From: Sedimentitalea sp039941015
GTDB taxonomy: Bacteria > Pseudomonadota > Alphaproteobacteria > Rhodobacterales > Rhodobacteraceae
DNA length: 64,000 nucleotides
NCBI RefSeq assembly: GCF_039941015.1
Contig: NZ_JBDVFI010000031.1
Reading direction: 5' to 3' (one strand)
In this document: positions 27,486-36,793 of the stretch, piece by piece
Layout of the letters: each line of letters begins with the position of its first letter
Position numbering within the stretch: the first letter of the stretch is position 1
Position numbers and translations under genes: made by a program
The notes under the pieces: model-generated
Database searches by the model: none
What the model was told of the DNA's origin: nothing
The model's input: only the letters and a program-made list of their open reading frames with translations

Positions 27486-28601
27486 ATGGTTACCTCTGAG
27501 GCACACTCAGCATTGAGGCGTAAGACAGATACGAATCGCGACGGCGGTTCCACGGCCGGCAGGTCTGCGGCCGGCGCGCTGCGTCTGGGAATCGCACGAG
27601 CTGCGGCGAACCTGTTCGATCTGGCGGTATCGGTCATTGGCGTTCGCCAGGCGCGCGCGGATCAGGATGCGGTGGGCCAGCATCTGTCCGACGATCGTTT
27701 GTTGATCCTGTTGGATGGTCCTCACGGATTGACGGGCGCGCTGGTTCTGGATCGCGCCTTGATGGTTGCGCTGGTTCAGCAGCAAACGATGGGGCGTGTT
27801 ACCGCCACAACGCCGGATGACAGGCCCTTTACCGCGACGGATGCCGCGATGGTCGCGCCGCTGGTGGATGCGACATTGGAACGTGCGGCGAAACTGGCCG
27901 AACTGCCCGCCGATGTTCTGTGCCTGACGGGGTTCGAGTTTGGCGCGCGGGTCGAAGATCGCAGGTCAGCATTATTGGCGTTGGATTCCGACGCGTATCG
28001 GGTCTTTGACCTGACGTTGGAACTGGATGGCGGACCGTTGCAGGGCGAGCTGTGTCTGATCCTGCCAGAGCCAAAGCCGCAGGTCGATACGAGCCAAGAG
28101 ACGTCGGCGAAGCAGGATTCGCCGACACTGGGTCATGCCATCGGGGTAGCGCGTGCCGATCTGATCGCTGTCATTTCCCGCGTGCGTTTTCCGCTCGCCG
28201 ATCTGTCAAAAATGCAGCCGGGCGATTTGCTGCCTTTGGTGCAAGAGCGGCTCGACCGTATCGAACTGGTCTCGATCACCGGGCAAAAAGTTGCAGTTGG
28301 ACGATTGGGGCAGAGCGGGGGGCTGCGAGCTCTGAGATTGAACGAAAGCCGCTCCCCCGTTCAGGGAGATCAGGATGCATTCGCGAGCGGCATCAATTCA
28401 AAGGCAACCGCATTGGAGGATCCGATGACGGTGGAAGGCCATCTCGTCGATCCGGTCGCCGAACCTGTCAGTGTTCATGTGAGGCCTGATATCGAGCCCG
28501 CTGATGACTTGCGGAAGATGAGCGCTGACGAAGCCGCAATCGAAATATCGGCGCTGGCTGGGCTCGAGGAAGATGAAGCGTTGAAGCAATCGACCGGATA
28601 G
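27486..28601 (+). CDS. FliM/FliN-family (SpoA-domain) protein
   Basis: 371-aa protein with a FliM-like middle part (ADQDAVGQHLSDDRLLILLD, then a CheC-like acidic region) and a SpoA/C-ring domain at about residues 210-285 (RFPLADLSKMQPGDLLPL; VGRLGQSGGLRALRLNES). This is the C-ring switch architecture, yet no other flagellar genes are in the window. A disordered, acidic tail of about 80 residues follows. It may be a flagellar switch variant of roseobacters or serve another role. Start 27486 chosen at the ATG nearest the conserved part. Confidence 0.75.
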   Translation: MVTSEAHSALRRKTDTNRDGGSTAGRSAAGALRLGIARAAANLFDLAVSVIGVRQARADQDAVGQHLSDDRLLILLDGPHGLTGALVLDRALMVALVQQQTMGRVTATTPDDRPFTATDAAMVAPLVDATLERAAKLAELPADVLCLTGFEFGARVEDRRSALLALDSDAYRVFDLTLELDGGPLQGELCLILPEPKPQVDTSQETSAKQDSPTLGHAIGVARADLIAVISRVRFPLADLSKMQPGDLLPLVQERLDRIELVSITGQKVAVGRLGQSGGLRALRLNESRSPVQGDQDAFASGINSKATALEDPMTVEGHLVDPVAEPVSVHVRPDIEPADDLRKMSADEAAIEISALAGLEEDEALKQSTG

Positions 28602-28617
28602 ATCCGGCCCACAGCTT

Positions 28618-29043
28618 TCAGCGATTGTGCAGTTGTTCCAGCGTCGGACGCAAACCATCGAGTTGATACCCGGCCGCCGAAGTATCAGCGAGAACCGCGT
28701 CAGCCGGCCGTGTCGCGGCTTGATCCAGTGCCCAGATCACCGAACACCGCGTCCCGGATGCGCAGTAGGCCAAAACAGGGCCGCCTGCAGACTCGACCAT
28801 CCCGGATTGAATGGCGACGTTCTCTGGTGTCATCGTCTGGTGTGTCAACGGCAACACTTCAAAGCGCAGGCCAGCGTCGCGCACCGCAGCGCCGATTGCT
28901 TCGGCCTGATGGCTTGGCGGGACTTCGCTGTCTGGGCGGTTGCAGATCACAAGCGTGATACCTGCTTCGGCAATGGCGGGGACGTCCTCGACCGAGATTT
29001 GCGGTGAGACGGCGTATTCGGGGGATAAGCTGCGCAGGTCCAT
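28618..29043 (-). CDS. TIGR01244-family sulfur transferase (DUF442 phosphatase-like)
   Basis: 141-aa protein with a dual-specificity-phosphatase-like fold: LVICNRPDSEVPPSHQ near the start and the Cys loop AYCASGTRCSVIWAL (CxxGxRC). This family forms the N-terminal half of the bifunctional sulfur transferase/dioxygenase Blh. The matching dioxygenase half is encoded separately just upstream on the same strand (29220-30083). Together they would handle sulfide or persulfides. Confidence 0.88.
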   Translation of the reverse strand: MDLRSLSPEYAVSPQISVEDVPAIAEAGITLVICNRPDSEVPPSHQAEAIGAAVRDAGLRFEVLPLTHQTMTPENVAIQSGMVESAGGPVLAYCASGTRCSVIWALDQAATRPADAVLADTSAAGYQLDGLRPTLEQLHNR

Positions 29044-29219
29044 GAAGAAGTGTTTACGTCGGTGTCCTCAGACTGTCCAGCCAACCCTGTGTGCAGGAGC
29101 CATTCAGGATTCGTGAGTTCATTAGAAAGTCGCGAGTACCGAAGCCTGCAGGGTTGAAGGTTCATTCAGTGCGTCAGGCACGGCGCTATCTGATCCAGTT
29201 TCTGTCACCAAAGCCGTGG

Positions 29220-30083
29220 TCAGAGCTTGTTGATCGGAATCTTTAGAAAAACGTTCCCGGCGTCGTCCTTCGGCGGCATTCGTCCCGCCCGCATGTTGAC
29301 CTGAATGGAAGGCAGGATCAATCGCGGCATCCCAAGCGTCGCGTCGCGTTCGTCACGCATCCGCACGAAATCCTCGACGTCGCGTCCCTTGCCGATATGC
29401 ACGTTCAGCTCTTTTTGTTCGCCCACCGTTGTTTCCCAGGCAAAGTCATCGCGCCCCGGCGCCTTGTAGTCGTGCCCAACAAAGACACGGGTCTCGTCGG
29501 GCAGCGCCAAGATCCTTTGGATTGAGTTAAAGAGCGCCTTGGATGAGCCGCCGGGAAAATCGCAACGCGCGGTTCCAAAGTCCGGCATGAACAACGTATC
29601 GCCGACAAACGCGGCATCGCCGATCACATAGGTCAGACAGGCCGGTGTGTGTCCGGGTGTGTGCAGGACGTCGCCGCGCATCTGCCCAATATGAAAGCTG
29701 TCGCCTTCTTTGAACAATGCATCAAACTGGCTGCCGTCACGTTGAAACTCGGTGCCTTCGTTGAACACTTTGCCAAACGTATCCTGCACCATGGTGATAC
29801 GGTCACCGATGCCGATTTTCCCGCCAATCTGTTCCTGAAGATAGGGGGCTGCCGACAGGTGATCTGCGTGAACGTGGGTTTCAAGTATCCATTCGACACG
29901 CAATCCTTGTTGATTCACGTGTTCGATGATCGCGTCGGCAGATTTGGTATCGGTGCGTCCGGATGCCTGATCGTAATCAAGCACGCTGTCGATTACGGCG
30001 CATGCGCCTCCCTGAGGTTCACGGACGACGTAGGACACAGTGTTTGTGGCCTGATCGAAAAAGGCTTTTACATCGGGTGTCAT
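29220..30083 (-). CDS. Persulfide dioxygenase-like MBL-fold hydrolase (ETHE1/Blh type)
   Basis: 287-aa cytoplasmic metallo-beta-lactamase-fold protein with the complete motif ILETHVHADHLSAAPYL, HTPGHTPACLTY and VGDTLFMPDFGTARCDFPGG, the last being typical of ETHE1/Blh persulfide dioxygenases that oxidise glutathione persulfide to sulfite. FVGHDYKAPGRD gives the final ligand His. It lies 176 bases upstream of the TIGR01244 gene; no BigR repressor gene is adjacent. Confidence 0.9.
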   Translation of the reverse strand: MTPDVKAFFDQATNTVSYVVREPQGGACAVIDSVLDYDQASGRTDTKSADAIIEHVNQQGLRVEWILETHVHADHLSAAPYLQEQIGGKIGIGDRITMVQDTFGKVFNEGTEFQRDGSQFDALFKEGDSFHIGQMRGDVLHTPGHTPACLTYVIGDAAFVGDTLFMPDFGTARCDFPGGSSKALFNSIQRILALPDETRVFVGHDYKAPGRDDFAWETTVGEQKELNVHIGKGRDVEDFVRMRDERDATLGMPRLILPSIQVNMRAGRMPPKDDAGNVFLKIPINKL

Positions 30084-30334
30084 GGCATTCTCCGTCCAAT
30101 CTGTTCAATCACGTATGGATTTCCGCATGTGTCGAGAATCAAAGGCCGCTGATTTGATTTGTATCAAGGTCTGTGGGGTAAGCGGATGTGAAAGTCGAAA
30201 ATGTGAACAAAATCATCTTGGGGTTGAGGGCGTTTTCTGAGAACATGGTGGGGTGGTACACGTGACAAACGTGGCGGTGTTGTGCAGCCGTTACGCTTTG
30301 GTTGTACCCTGAGTGAAATTCCGGGGAGAATGAC

Positions 30335-30550
30335 ATGAATATAGACGAGTTGAAACTGAGAGCCGAGAACCTCGAAGAGCAGATTTCCTGCGCCAAGGCC
30401 GAGATGCGGATTGCGCTTCAGCCGCAATTTTCATCCGTACTTGGAAAGATAGCCGCCGAAGGTGCTCAGGTGCCGGGACGGATGCGGCGTCTTGATGCAG
30501 TTCTGGTCGAAGAGGCGATCGAGGCACGCTTTGACAACATGCCAGTCTGA
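30335..30550 (+). CDS. Small coiled-coil hypothetical protein
   Basis: 71-aa protein starting MNIDELKLRAENLEEQISCA after a good GGGGAGA ribosome site. The first half is predicted coiled coil; the second (GAQVPGRMRRLDAVLVEEAIEARF) is also helical. I do not recognise the family. It is convergent with the small membrane-protein gene, four bases apart. Confidence 0.65.
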   Translation: MNIDELKLRAENLEEQISCAKAEMRIALQPQFSSVLGKIAAEGAQVPGRMRRLDAVLVEEAIEARFDNMPV

Positions 30551-30554
30551 TTGT

Positions 30555-30773
30555 TCAGCCTAGGATCACACCTACGGCTACAAGCATCAGTCCAATCACT
30601 GATAAAAAAAGCGCGCCCATGTTCATCGGCAGGACCGATTGCAGTATGGCGCGCATTTCCTCATCAGGAAGCTTTGCGCGTCGCGCCTTGGCGACGCGCA
30701 AAATGCACCAGATCAGCCCCGCGAGACCGGTAAGCGAAATCGCTGCGCCCACCCAGACCATTATTTCAAACAT
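30555..30773 (-). CDS. Small two-helix membrane protein
   Basis: 72-aa protein with two membrane helices (MVWVGAAISLTGLAGLIWCI and MNMGALFLSVIGLMLVAVGV) linked by a charged loop (RVAKARRAKLPDEEMRAI). A GGGGGCGG stretch before the ATG at 30773 may be the ribosome site. Conserved-looking in composition, unknown function; probably inner membrane. Confidence 0.7.
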   Translation of the reverse strand: MFEIMVWVGAAISLTGLAGLIWCILRVAKARRAKLPDEEMRAILQSVLPMNMGALFLSVIGLMLVAVGVILG

Positions 30774-30933
30774 GCCGCCCCCAAGGCTTTCATCATATTC
30801 GATGCGCCTAGCGGATCGTCTGCTTTCGCGCAACTGGGTTCCGTGACGCGACCTGCGGTTTGAGCCTTGCAGCGGCGGCGGTGCAGCGGTATTCCGCAGT
30901 TTCTGACATCTATTGATCTACGGAGCCCCTGCG

Positions 30934-31194
30934 ATGAGCGATACCAATACCGATACCACCTATCGTGTGACTGCCGATGAATTGCGCCAGTTCATCGAAC
31001 GGGTGGAGCGGCTGGAAGCGGAAAAGCAAGACATCGCAGAACAGCAGAAAGAAGTGATGGCTGAGGCCAAGTCCCGTGGCTACGACACCAAGATCATTCG
31101 CAAGGTGATTGCATTGCGCAAGCGCGACAAGGACGACATCGCAGAGGAAGAAGCGATTCTGGAGATGTACAAAGAAGCGCTTGGGATGTCGTGA
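30934..31194 (+). CDS. gapR: DUF2312/UPF0335 protein, GapR-like nucleoid protein
   Basis: 86-aa helical protein of the DUF2312 family, whose Caulobacter member GapR binds overtwisted AT-rich DNA ahead of replication and transcription forks. The sequence carries the family core ELRQFIERVERLEAEKQDIA and SRGYDTKIIRKVIALRKRDK. The start at 30934 fits the usual length; codons upstream are not conserved in type. Confidence 0.9.
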   Translation: MSDTNTDTTYRVTADELRQFIERVERLEAEKQDIAEQQKEVMAEAKSRGYDTKIIRKVIALRKRDKDDIAEEEAILEMYKEALGMS

Positions 31195-31959
31195 AGCACG
31201 TTTAAGTGCTCAACATTTTTGAACTAACACTTTGCCATTGTGCGGGCGCCAGAACGTTTTTGTGCAGCGCCCATTTTTTTTACGGAAACATGCACTTCTG
31301 GAGCGTGACGTTGGCGATAAGCGTCGCGCGTAATTGATCGCATTTTGGCGATTGAAGCAACGCTATAGAAATTCATCCAGTGGCATCTGGCCCGAAATTT
31401 CTACGGAAAACGCATACGCTTTTCAGTGTGTTAGGTTTTCATTTTGCGTGTGCCGAGCGTGCTTATTTCGGTGCCAAATTGCCTGCGCCAGCGAGAATTC
31501 CAGAACGTTCTGAGACAATTACTCGGTACACCTCAAGCGTTCGTTGTTTGTTTACAAACACTAACCTGTGCCATCATGCCAAACGAGTGAGGCCGCTCAG
31601 GCCTTCGTGCCCTCATGCTTGTTAGCAAACGCGCATTCGTCTGCGGCGTGCCTCTGTCGATATGCACAACAACACCTGGTCGCAGTGGCGAAGTCTCTTG
31701 GGAGGTAACACTCGGCTGTTTTCAGAGTTGCGTTCGCATTGTCTGTTCGACGACAAGTTCCGTCAGTTCGGCAAGAGTAACGCGCCGGCTTTGGTGAGAG
31801 GCAGTTGAAATGGGTAGCGATTACGTCTGAGCGAGGTGACGTCATCCTACGTAACTGCTGCTCTATAAATTTATCGATATTTTGTGGTAGAGATGACAGA
31901 GCGTAGCCCGATCAAACGATTGCCACACGCCCGATACGATCTAAAAGGAATCGAGCAGA
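31195..31959. other. Gene-poor AT-richer gap
   Basis: 765 bases with only short, unlikely frames on both strands (for example an 81-codon frame at 31380-31625). No tRNA, CRISPR or transposon end is visible. Just before the AraC gene the sequence becomes AT-rich (TCTATAAATTTATCGATAT at about 31861), which may be its promoter region. The gap marks the transition from core genes to accessory block A. Confidence 0.4.
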
Positions 31960-32919
31960 TTGGAAATGCAAGCGTCAGAATCAAAAAATACTTGGGCAAA
32001 AGTCCCGATTTCTCACATCGAAGATCTGCGGGACGCGGTTCTTGGCGCAGGTCTGGACGCCACTCAGATGTCACGCGGTGACTTGTCCGGTGGCATCGCT
32101 TTTTCTGACGTCGATGGGATGGTATTCACCTCCGGTCTGATCGGTGGGCGCGTCGCGTTGAGCGGCCCGCTCTCTGGTGAAGGGGTCACGATCGGAGTCG
32201 GCCTCGATCTGCCCGCCGGGACGCGGCATTGGCTCAACGAAGTCGAGACCGGAAATGTCGGTGTCTATCTGCCGGGTGACGCGCACGACTCGATCTATGC
32301 CCCGGGCGCGCTCTACGCGACGGTGACTTTGACGCCGGAGCGTTTGGAGGAGGAGGCCGCGGAACTCGACCTCGTTCTCGATCAGCGAACGCTTGGTGGG
32401 ACTGGCGTCCATCCACGCAAGGTTTCAGCGGAAATTTCGCTGGCGCTTCGCAAACAATTCCAACGTGTCCATGCTGGCAGTGCCCTGCATGCAGATCCCG
32501 CCCGCACCATGCTGGATGCTCTGCTTTGCCATTTGGCTCGTCCGCCACGCAGAATAAACGTCGGCACGCGGCCCGGCGGTTACGGCCGTATCGTTGAGCG
32601 CGCCCGTGCCTACATCTCCGACAACCTGTCAGAGCCGATCCTAGTCGACGAGATCGCCCGCGCCGCCGGCACCTCTCGACGGACATTGTTCCGTGCGTTC
32701 GCGGAAATCCTTGACGAGACGCCGAAATCCTATGCACGTCGTTTGCGCTTGCACCGTATCCGCAGCGACGTCGCCGAAGATCCCGAGCGCAATTGCACAA
32801 TAGCGCTGATCGCCAATGATTGGGGGATGAGCGATCTCGGACGAATGGCTGGATGCTACCGGGAACTCTTTGGTGAACTGCCGAGTACAACTTTGGCCAA
32901 GGCGCGCCGTCTGCATTGA
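31960..32919 (+). CDS. AraC-family transcriptional regulator (block A)
   Basis: 319-aa regulator with a C-terminal double helix-turn-helix (about residues 215-315: ILVDEIARAAGTSRRTLFRA, then a second helix pair near ALIANDWGMSDLGRMAGCYR) and an N-terminal cupin-like sensing half. The start may be TTG 31960, which has AAGGA ten bases upstream, or ATG 31966. It reads into a barrel-protein gene and three DUF1254 genes on the same strand and is the probable local regulator (inference). Confidence 0.88.
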   Translation: MEMQASESKNTWAKVPISHIEDLRDAVLGAGLDATQMSRGDLSGGIAFSDVDGMVFTSGLIGGRVALSGPLSGEGVTIGVGLDLPAGTRHWLNEVETGNVGVYLPGDAHDSIYAPGALYATVTLTPERLEEEAAELDLVLDQRTLGGTGVHPRKVSAEISLALRKQFQRVHAGSALHADPARTMLDALLCHLARPPRRINVGTRPGGYGRIVERARAYISDNLSEPILVDEIARAAGTSRRTLFRAFAEILDETPKSYARRLRLHRIRSDVAEDPERNCTIALIANDWGMSDLGRMAGCYRELFGELPSTTLAKARRLH

Positions 32920-33063
32920 CGCAAACTTGGCACGAACTACGTAGACACCCGGAGTTTTTCGGTCAGTGTTGGATCAGAACCAGCTAGGTGCGAAATTGCC
33001 TTGGCTCTATGACGCCCGCACGGCCTGCGTCGGGCTTTGATTGCCTGCGGCGGAGGAGGAAAT

Positions 33064-33840
33064 GTGAAGGAACAAATGCTAGTTGCTGGCGCTGTAGTGG
33101 CGGCACTCGTCTCCGGCCCGCTCGTCGCACAGGAAAATGCTGCCGCGCAGGCAAACAATCCGCTTGCCAACACCACTGCGCTCAACTTCCAAAACCTTTA
33201 CACGGGCGAGCTGACCGGTAGTGATCGCGATGCAAACCAATTCTTTTTACGATACGCGAAACCGTTCTCTGCCTTCGGTGGCAACTGGTTGATGCGCGCA
33301 ACCCTGCCGGTGAACACCTTCCCCGATGCGGGTGGCGGCGACACGACCGGCATCGGCGACTTCAACGTCTTTGCCGCATACCTATTCGACACAGGCAATC
33401 CGGCGATCAGTTTCGGCATCGGACCGCAGCTGACGATGCCGACAGCCACCGATGACATGCTGGGTACAGAGAAATGGTCGGCCGGCTTCGCCAATGTGCT
33501 GTTCAATGCAGCCAACCCTAAGTTTCAGTGGGGCTATCTTCTCACTTGGCAGGCGAGCTTTGCTGGCAACGATGATCGCACCGATGTGAACGCTGGCGCG
33601 TTCCAGCCGTTCGCCTTTTATCAGCTTGGTCAGGGCTGGTACCTGCGCTCTGCTGGTATCTGGACCTACGACTTCAAGACCGACAGCTACTCTGTGCCGA
33701 TCGGGCTTGGTCTGGGTAAGGTCATGCAGACGGACCTCGCCACGGTGAATGCCTTCATTGAACCTCAATATTCGATCGCGACCAAGGGCGACGGTCAACC
33801 GGAATGGGGAATTTTTGCGGGCCTGAATTTTCAGTTCTGA
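33064..33840 (+). CDS. Outer-membrane beta-barrel protein, MetA/SphA-like
   Basis: 258-aa exported protein with a signal peptide (KEQMLVAGAVVAALVSGPLVAQ) and alternating amphipathic strands ending in the aromatic residue Phe (GIFAGLNFQF), as in outer-membrane barrels. TTGIGDFNVFAAYLF with GIGPQLTMPTAT fits the 'phenol MetA-type/neuromedin-U-like' transporter family, which is often next to hydrophobic-substrate degradation genes. The GTG at 33064 follows GGAGGAGGA. A longer relative is encoded at 62533-63513. It precedes the DUF1254 cluster. Confidence 0.75.
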   Translation: MKEQMLVAGAVVAALVSGPLVAQENAAAQANNPLANTTALNFQNLYTGELTGSDRDANQFFLRYAKPFSAFGGNWLMRATLPVNTFPDAGGGDTTGIGDFNVFAAYLFDTGNPAISFGIGPQLTMPTATDDMLGTEKWSAGFANVLFNAANPKFQWGYLLTWQASFAGNDDRTDVNAGAFQPFAFYQLGQGWYLRSAGIWTYDFKTDSYSVPIGLGLGKVMQTDLATVNAFIEPQYSIATKGDGQPEWGIFAGLNFQF

Positions 33841-34065
33841 ATGCCGACTGATATTCAAGCAACGAGGAAATTCTGATGAACATATTGGCGATCCCGACAA
33901 TCAGAACAACGCGATTCAGAGCATCCGTGCTCGCAGTTGACTGAAGTTCATCGAGACGAATGACTTGCAGGTGGGACACGGTTTACCTCGCTGGCATATG
34001 TCTTTCCCGAAAATCAGATGCACGTGAAAGAACGTGCACCACACAAAATCAAGGAGTTACCGTAG

Positions 34066-35565
34066 ATGACCCGAACAATCGTCACGCTCACCGCAACGGC
34101 TGCATTGCTTTGCACGACCACGTTGTCCGCATTCGCACAGGACGCGGTACCGTTGGATGCTGCCACGCTTAGGGGTGATGAAACGATCGACACACCAATC
34201 GGCACAATCGAGTTGCAGGATAACTATTTCGACGACGAGGCTTCGCAAAAGCTCTTCGACGAAATGGACTATCAGCGCGCAAGTCAGGCCTATCTGTGGA
34301 GTATTCCCCTGATTGGCTTTGCGGCCTGGCGTGATAAACAGACCGCCGCTTTTGACGTTCAAAACTCGACCGATTTCGTCGTACTTGAAAGCCTCAAGGA
34401 AAAACGTGGCATCGTGACCGCCAACCTGACGACGCCTTATATCTTCAACTTCTCGAACCTCTCGGACGGTCCGATCCGGATCGAGTATCCGGCGGGACAA
34501 ACCGCAGGTGCCGTTCTGGATGCATGGCAACGTCCGGTGTTCGACCTCGGCCTGACTGGTCCCGATCGGGGCGAAGGCGCGAGCTATGTGCTTGTCGGGC
34601 CGAATGATGACCCCGCAAAATACGAAGCGGATGGCGTCAACGTCTTTCAGAGTGAGACCAACAACGTGATGATTGGCCTGCGCATCCTCGAAACAGACCC
34701 GGCCTATTTCGATACCTTTACCAGTTCCTACGAGATGGGTCCGGCCGATGGCGAGATTGCTGCCAGCACCTTCATCACTGGCAAGGATGTCGAATGGAGC
34801 GGGACGCCGCCGCGCGGGCTCGAGTATTGGTCAAAACTGTCGGACATGATCAATGATGAACCCGTGCGCCGGATCGACAAGCCCTGGTTGGGCATGATCG
34901 AGCCGCTGGGCATCGTTAAGAGTCAGGAGTTCGCCCCCGATGACCGCCAGCAGGAAATTCTGAAAAAGGCGGCGGCGATGGGCGAACTGATGACCCGGAA
35001 CATTCAGGTCAACCCCCGCTATGTCGAACCCTATTGGGACGACACCAACTGGTACAAGAGCTTCGATTTCCAGACCGAGCAAGAAAACGACACGATCCAG
35101 CAGATTGATCAGCGCGGCACCTGGTTCTACGAGGCCGTGTCCTCATCCAAAGGCATGCTCGACCCCCAGCCGGGCAGCGGTCAGGTTTACATGACCTCCA
35201 AGCGTGACAGCAACGGCGATCTGCTGCGCGCCGATCGCAACTATGTGCTGCATGTTCCCGCCGAGGTTCCGGTCGGGCAGTTCTGGGCGTTGACGTTGTA
35301 CAGTGAAGAGACCCGCCGACCTTATGACAACGGTGGCACCGAGGCCAAAGATGTCAGCCTCGACAGCCGCATGGACCAACTCACCTATAACGAGGACGGC
35401 TCCATCGATCTCTATATCGGTCCCGACGCGCCCGAGGGGATGGAAACGAACCACATGAAGACCGTCGATGACGATGGTTGGTTCGTTTATTTCCGCCTCT
35501 ACGCCCCGGAGGATGCGTTTTTCGACAAGAGCTTTACCCTGCCAGATTTCGAACGCGTCGAGTGA
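34066..35565 (+). CDS. Secreted DUF1254/DUF1214 protein, long class (copy 1)
   Basis: 499-aa exported protein: signal peptide (ATAALLCTTTLSAFAQ), N-terminal DUF1254 (about 60-190; QRASQAYLWSIPLIGFAAW, NLTTPYIFNFSNLSDGPIRI) and C-terminal DUF1214 (about 380-495; VPVGQFWALTLYSEETRRP, EDGSIDLYIGPDAPEG). The fold is known from a Vibrio structure, but no biochemical function is settled. It is the first of three tandem relatives, preceded by a barrel gene. Confidence 0.9.
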   Translation: MTRTIVTLTATAALLCTTTLSAFAQDAVPLDAATLRGDETIDTPIGTIELQDNYFDDEASQKLFDEMDYQRASQAYLWSIPLIGFAAWRDKQTAAFDVQNSTDFVVLESLKEKRGIVTANLTTPYIFNFSNLSDGPIRIEYPAGQTAGAVLDAWQRPVFDLGLTGPDRGEGASYVLVGPNDDPAKYEADGVNVFQSETNNVMIGLRILETDPAYFDTFTSSYEMGPADGEIAASTFITGKDVEWSGTPPRGLEYWSKLSDMINDEPVRRIDKPWLGMIEPLGIVKSQEFAPDDRQQEILKKAAAMGELMTRNIQVNPRYVEPYWDDTNWYKSFDFQTEQENDTIQQIDQRGTWFYEAVSSSKGMLDPQPGSGQVYMTSKRDSNGDLLRADRNYVLHVPAEVPVGQFWALTLYSEETRRPYDNGGTEAKDVSLDSRMDQLTYNEDGSIDLYIGPDAPEGMETNHMKTVDDDGWFVYFRLYAPEDAFFDKSFTLPDFERVE

Positions 35566-35578
35566 TCCGGCGTATTCC

Positions 35579-35604
35579 ATCCCGGCCTCTTGCATGGCCG
35601 GGAT
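35579..35604 (+). terminator. Intercistronic hairpin between DUF1254 copies 1 and 2
   Basis: Perfect 9-bp stem ATCCCGGCC / GGCCGGGAT with an eight-base loop, followed by TCTTCTT. It has the form of a Rho-independent terminator or attenuator and may lower expression of the two downstream copies. Confidence 0.65.
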
Positions 35605-35629
35605 TCTTCTTGCCGAAGGACGACAAAGG

Positions 35630-36766
35630 ATGAATGACCTCTTCAAGATTGCATTGCTGGCCCTGGTGGTCGGTTTGACCACTTCGACGGCACCGCTGTT
35701 CGCTCAGGACGAGACCCAAACAACAGCGCCTGACACCGGTGTCGGCGACAACGGACAGGCCCTGCCGTCCAGCCTGGCCTTTACCGACGAGGGCGGCGAG
35801 ACCGTGACGATGGACAACGTCATTCGCGCGGAAACCGCCAAATATATGGCGGCCGAGACGATCACCACCGGGCCCAACGCGTTCCGCCATGAACGCGAGG
35901 GGATCGACCTGAAGGCCCAGACGGTGATCCGGTCGAACTTCGATCTGATCTATTCCTATGGCGTATGGGATGTTAGCGGCGGCCTCATGATCTCGGTACC
36001 AGACTACGACCTGCTGCAACTGGTGCAGGTGCTGGATGAGAACTCAGTCACCATTGGCGTGGTCTATCCCGGCGACACGCTGGAACTCGGCCCCGACGAC
36101 GTTACCCATGGAAGCCATGTCTATCTGTTCATGCGCACACAGCCGCGCAGCGATGACGACACGGGCATGGACGAGATGCGACAGCGACAGGACGCCGTGA
36201 CCGTCAAGGCGGGTGCCGATGCACCTTATGCCTCCGACGTTCAATATGATGTGGCCAGCTTCAACGCCTTGCGCAGCGAGCTCATCGGGAGGGCGCCGAC
36301 CGAGGGTGTGATTGAGAAGGGGTTTATCGATGACATCGACGATATCGAAACGCCACAGTATCAGCTGATCAACACGGCCGGATGGGCCGGTCTTCCGGCC
36401 AGGCACGCATTCTATTTTGTCGTCCTTCCCGGTGATGACGGTGCCGCACAAAGTAAACCCGCCATCGTGACCTTTGAGCCACCGGAGTTGCGCTATGACG
36501 ATGCCGGTTACTGGTCGATCACTTTTTATAATGCCGATGGCTGGGTCGAGACCAATCCGTTCAAGCTCAGCAGCCGCGAGGCGGTGGCGAACGAGGACGG
36601 CACGATCACCATCAATATCAACGGTGGTACGGATGCAAAAAACAACATCAAAGCACCCAAGAACTGGAACGCGCTTTTCCGCGCCTATCTGCCGGTCTCG
36701 GTCGAGGACATCGTCAAGTATCGCGATGACTTCGTGCAAAACCACAAGGTGACGGCGGAGCAATAG
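35630..36766 (+). CDS. Secreted DUF1254/DUF1214 protein, short class (copy 2)
   Basis: 378-aa exported protein with a signal peptide (FKIALLALVVGLTTSTAPLFAQ). The DUF1254 part (VIRAETAKYMAAETI, FDLIYSYGVWDVSGGLMI) is shorter than in copies 1 and 3, and the DUF1214 part (AGYWSITFYNADGWVETNPF, NEDGTITININGG, WNALFRAYLP) is complete. It resembles the distant copy at 50102 rather than its direct neighbours. The ATG at 35630 follows AAAGG; the long upstream frame extension overlaps the previous gene and is not used. Confidence 0.88.
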   Translation: MNDLFKIALLALVVGLTTSTAPLFAQDETQTTAPDTGVGDNGQALPSSLAFTDEGGETVTMDNVIRAETAKYMAAETITTGPNAFRHEREGIDLKAQTVIRSNFDLIYSYGVWDVSGGLMISVPDYDLLQLVQVLDENSVTIGVVYPGDTLELGPDDVTHGSHVYLFMRTQPRSDDDTGMDEMRQRQDAVTVKAGADAPYASDVQYDVASFNALRSELIGRAPTEGVIEKGFIDDIDDIETPQYQLINTAGWAGLPARHAFYFVVLPGDDGAAQSKPAIVTFEPPELRYDDAGYWSITFYNADGWVETNPFKLSSREAVANEDGTITININGGTDAKNNIKAPKNWNALFRAYLPVSVEDIVKYRDDFVQNHKVTAEQ

Positions 36767-36793
36767 TTTCCGAAACAATAAGAGGAGAATGAG

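Noticed and set aside
31380..31625. 81-codon frame in the 31.2-31.9 kb gap
   Set aside because: Low coding quality and no ribosome site; several overlapping short frames of equal quality exist.
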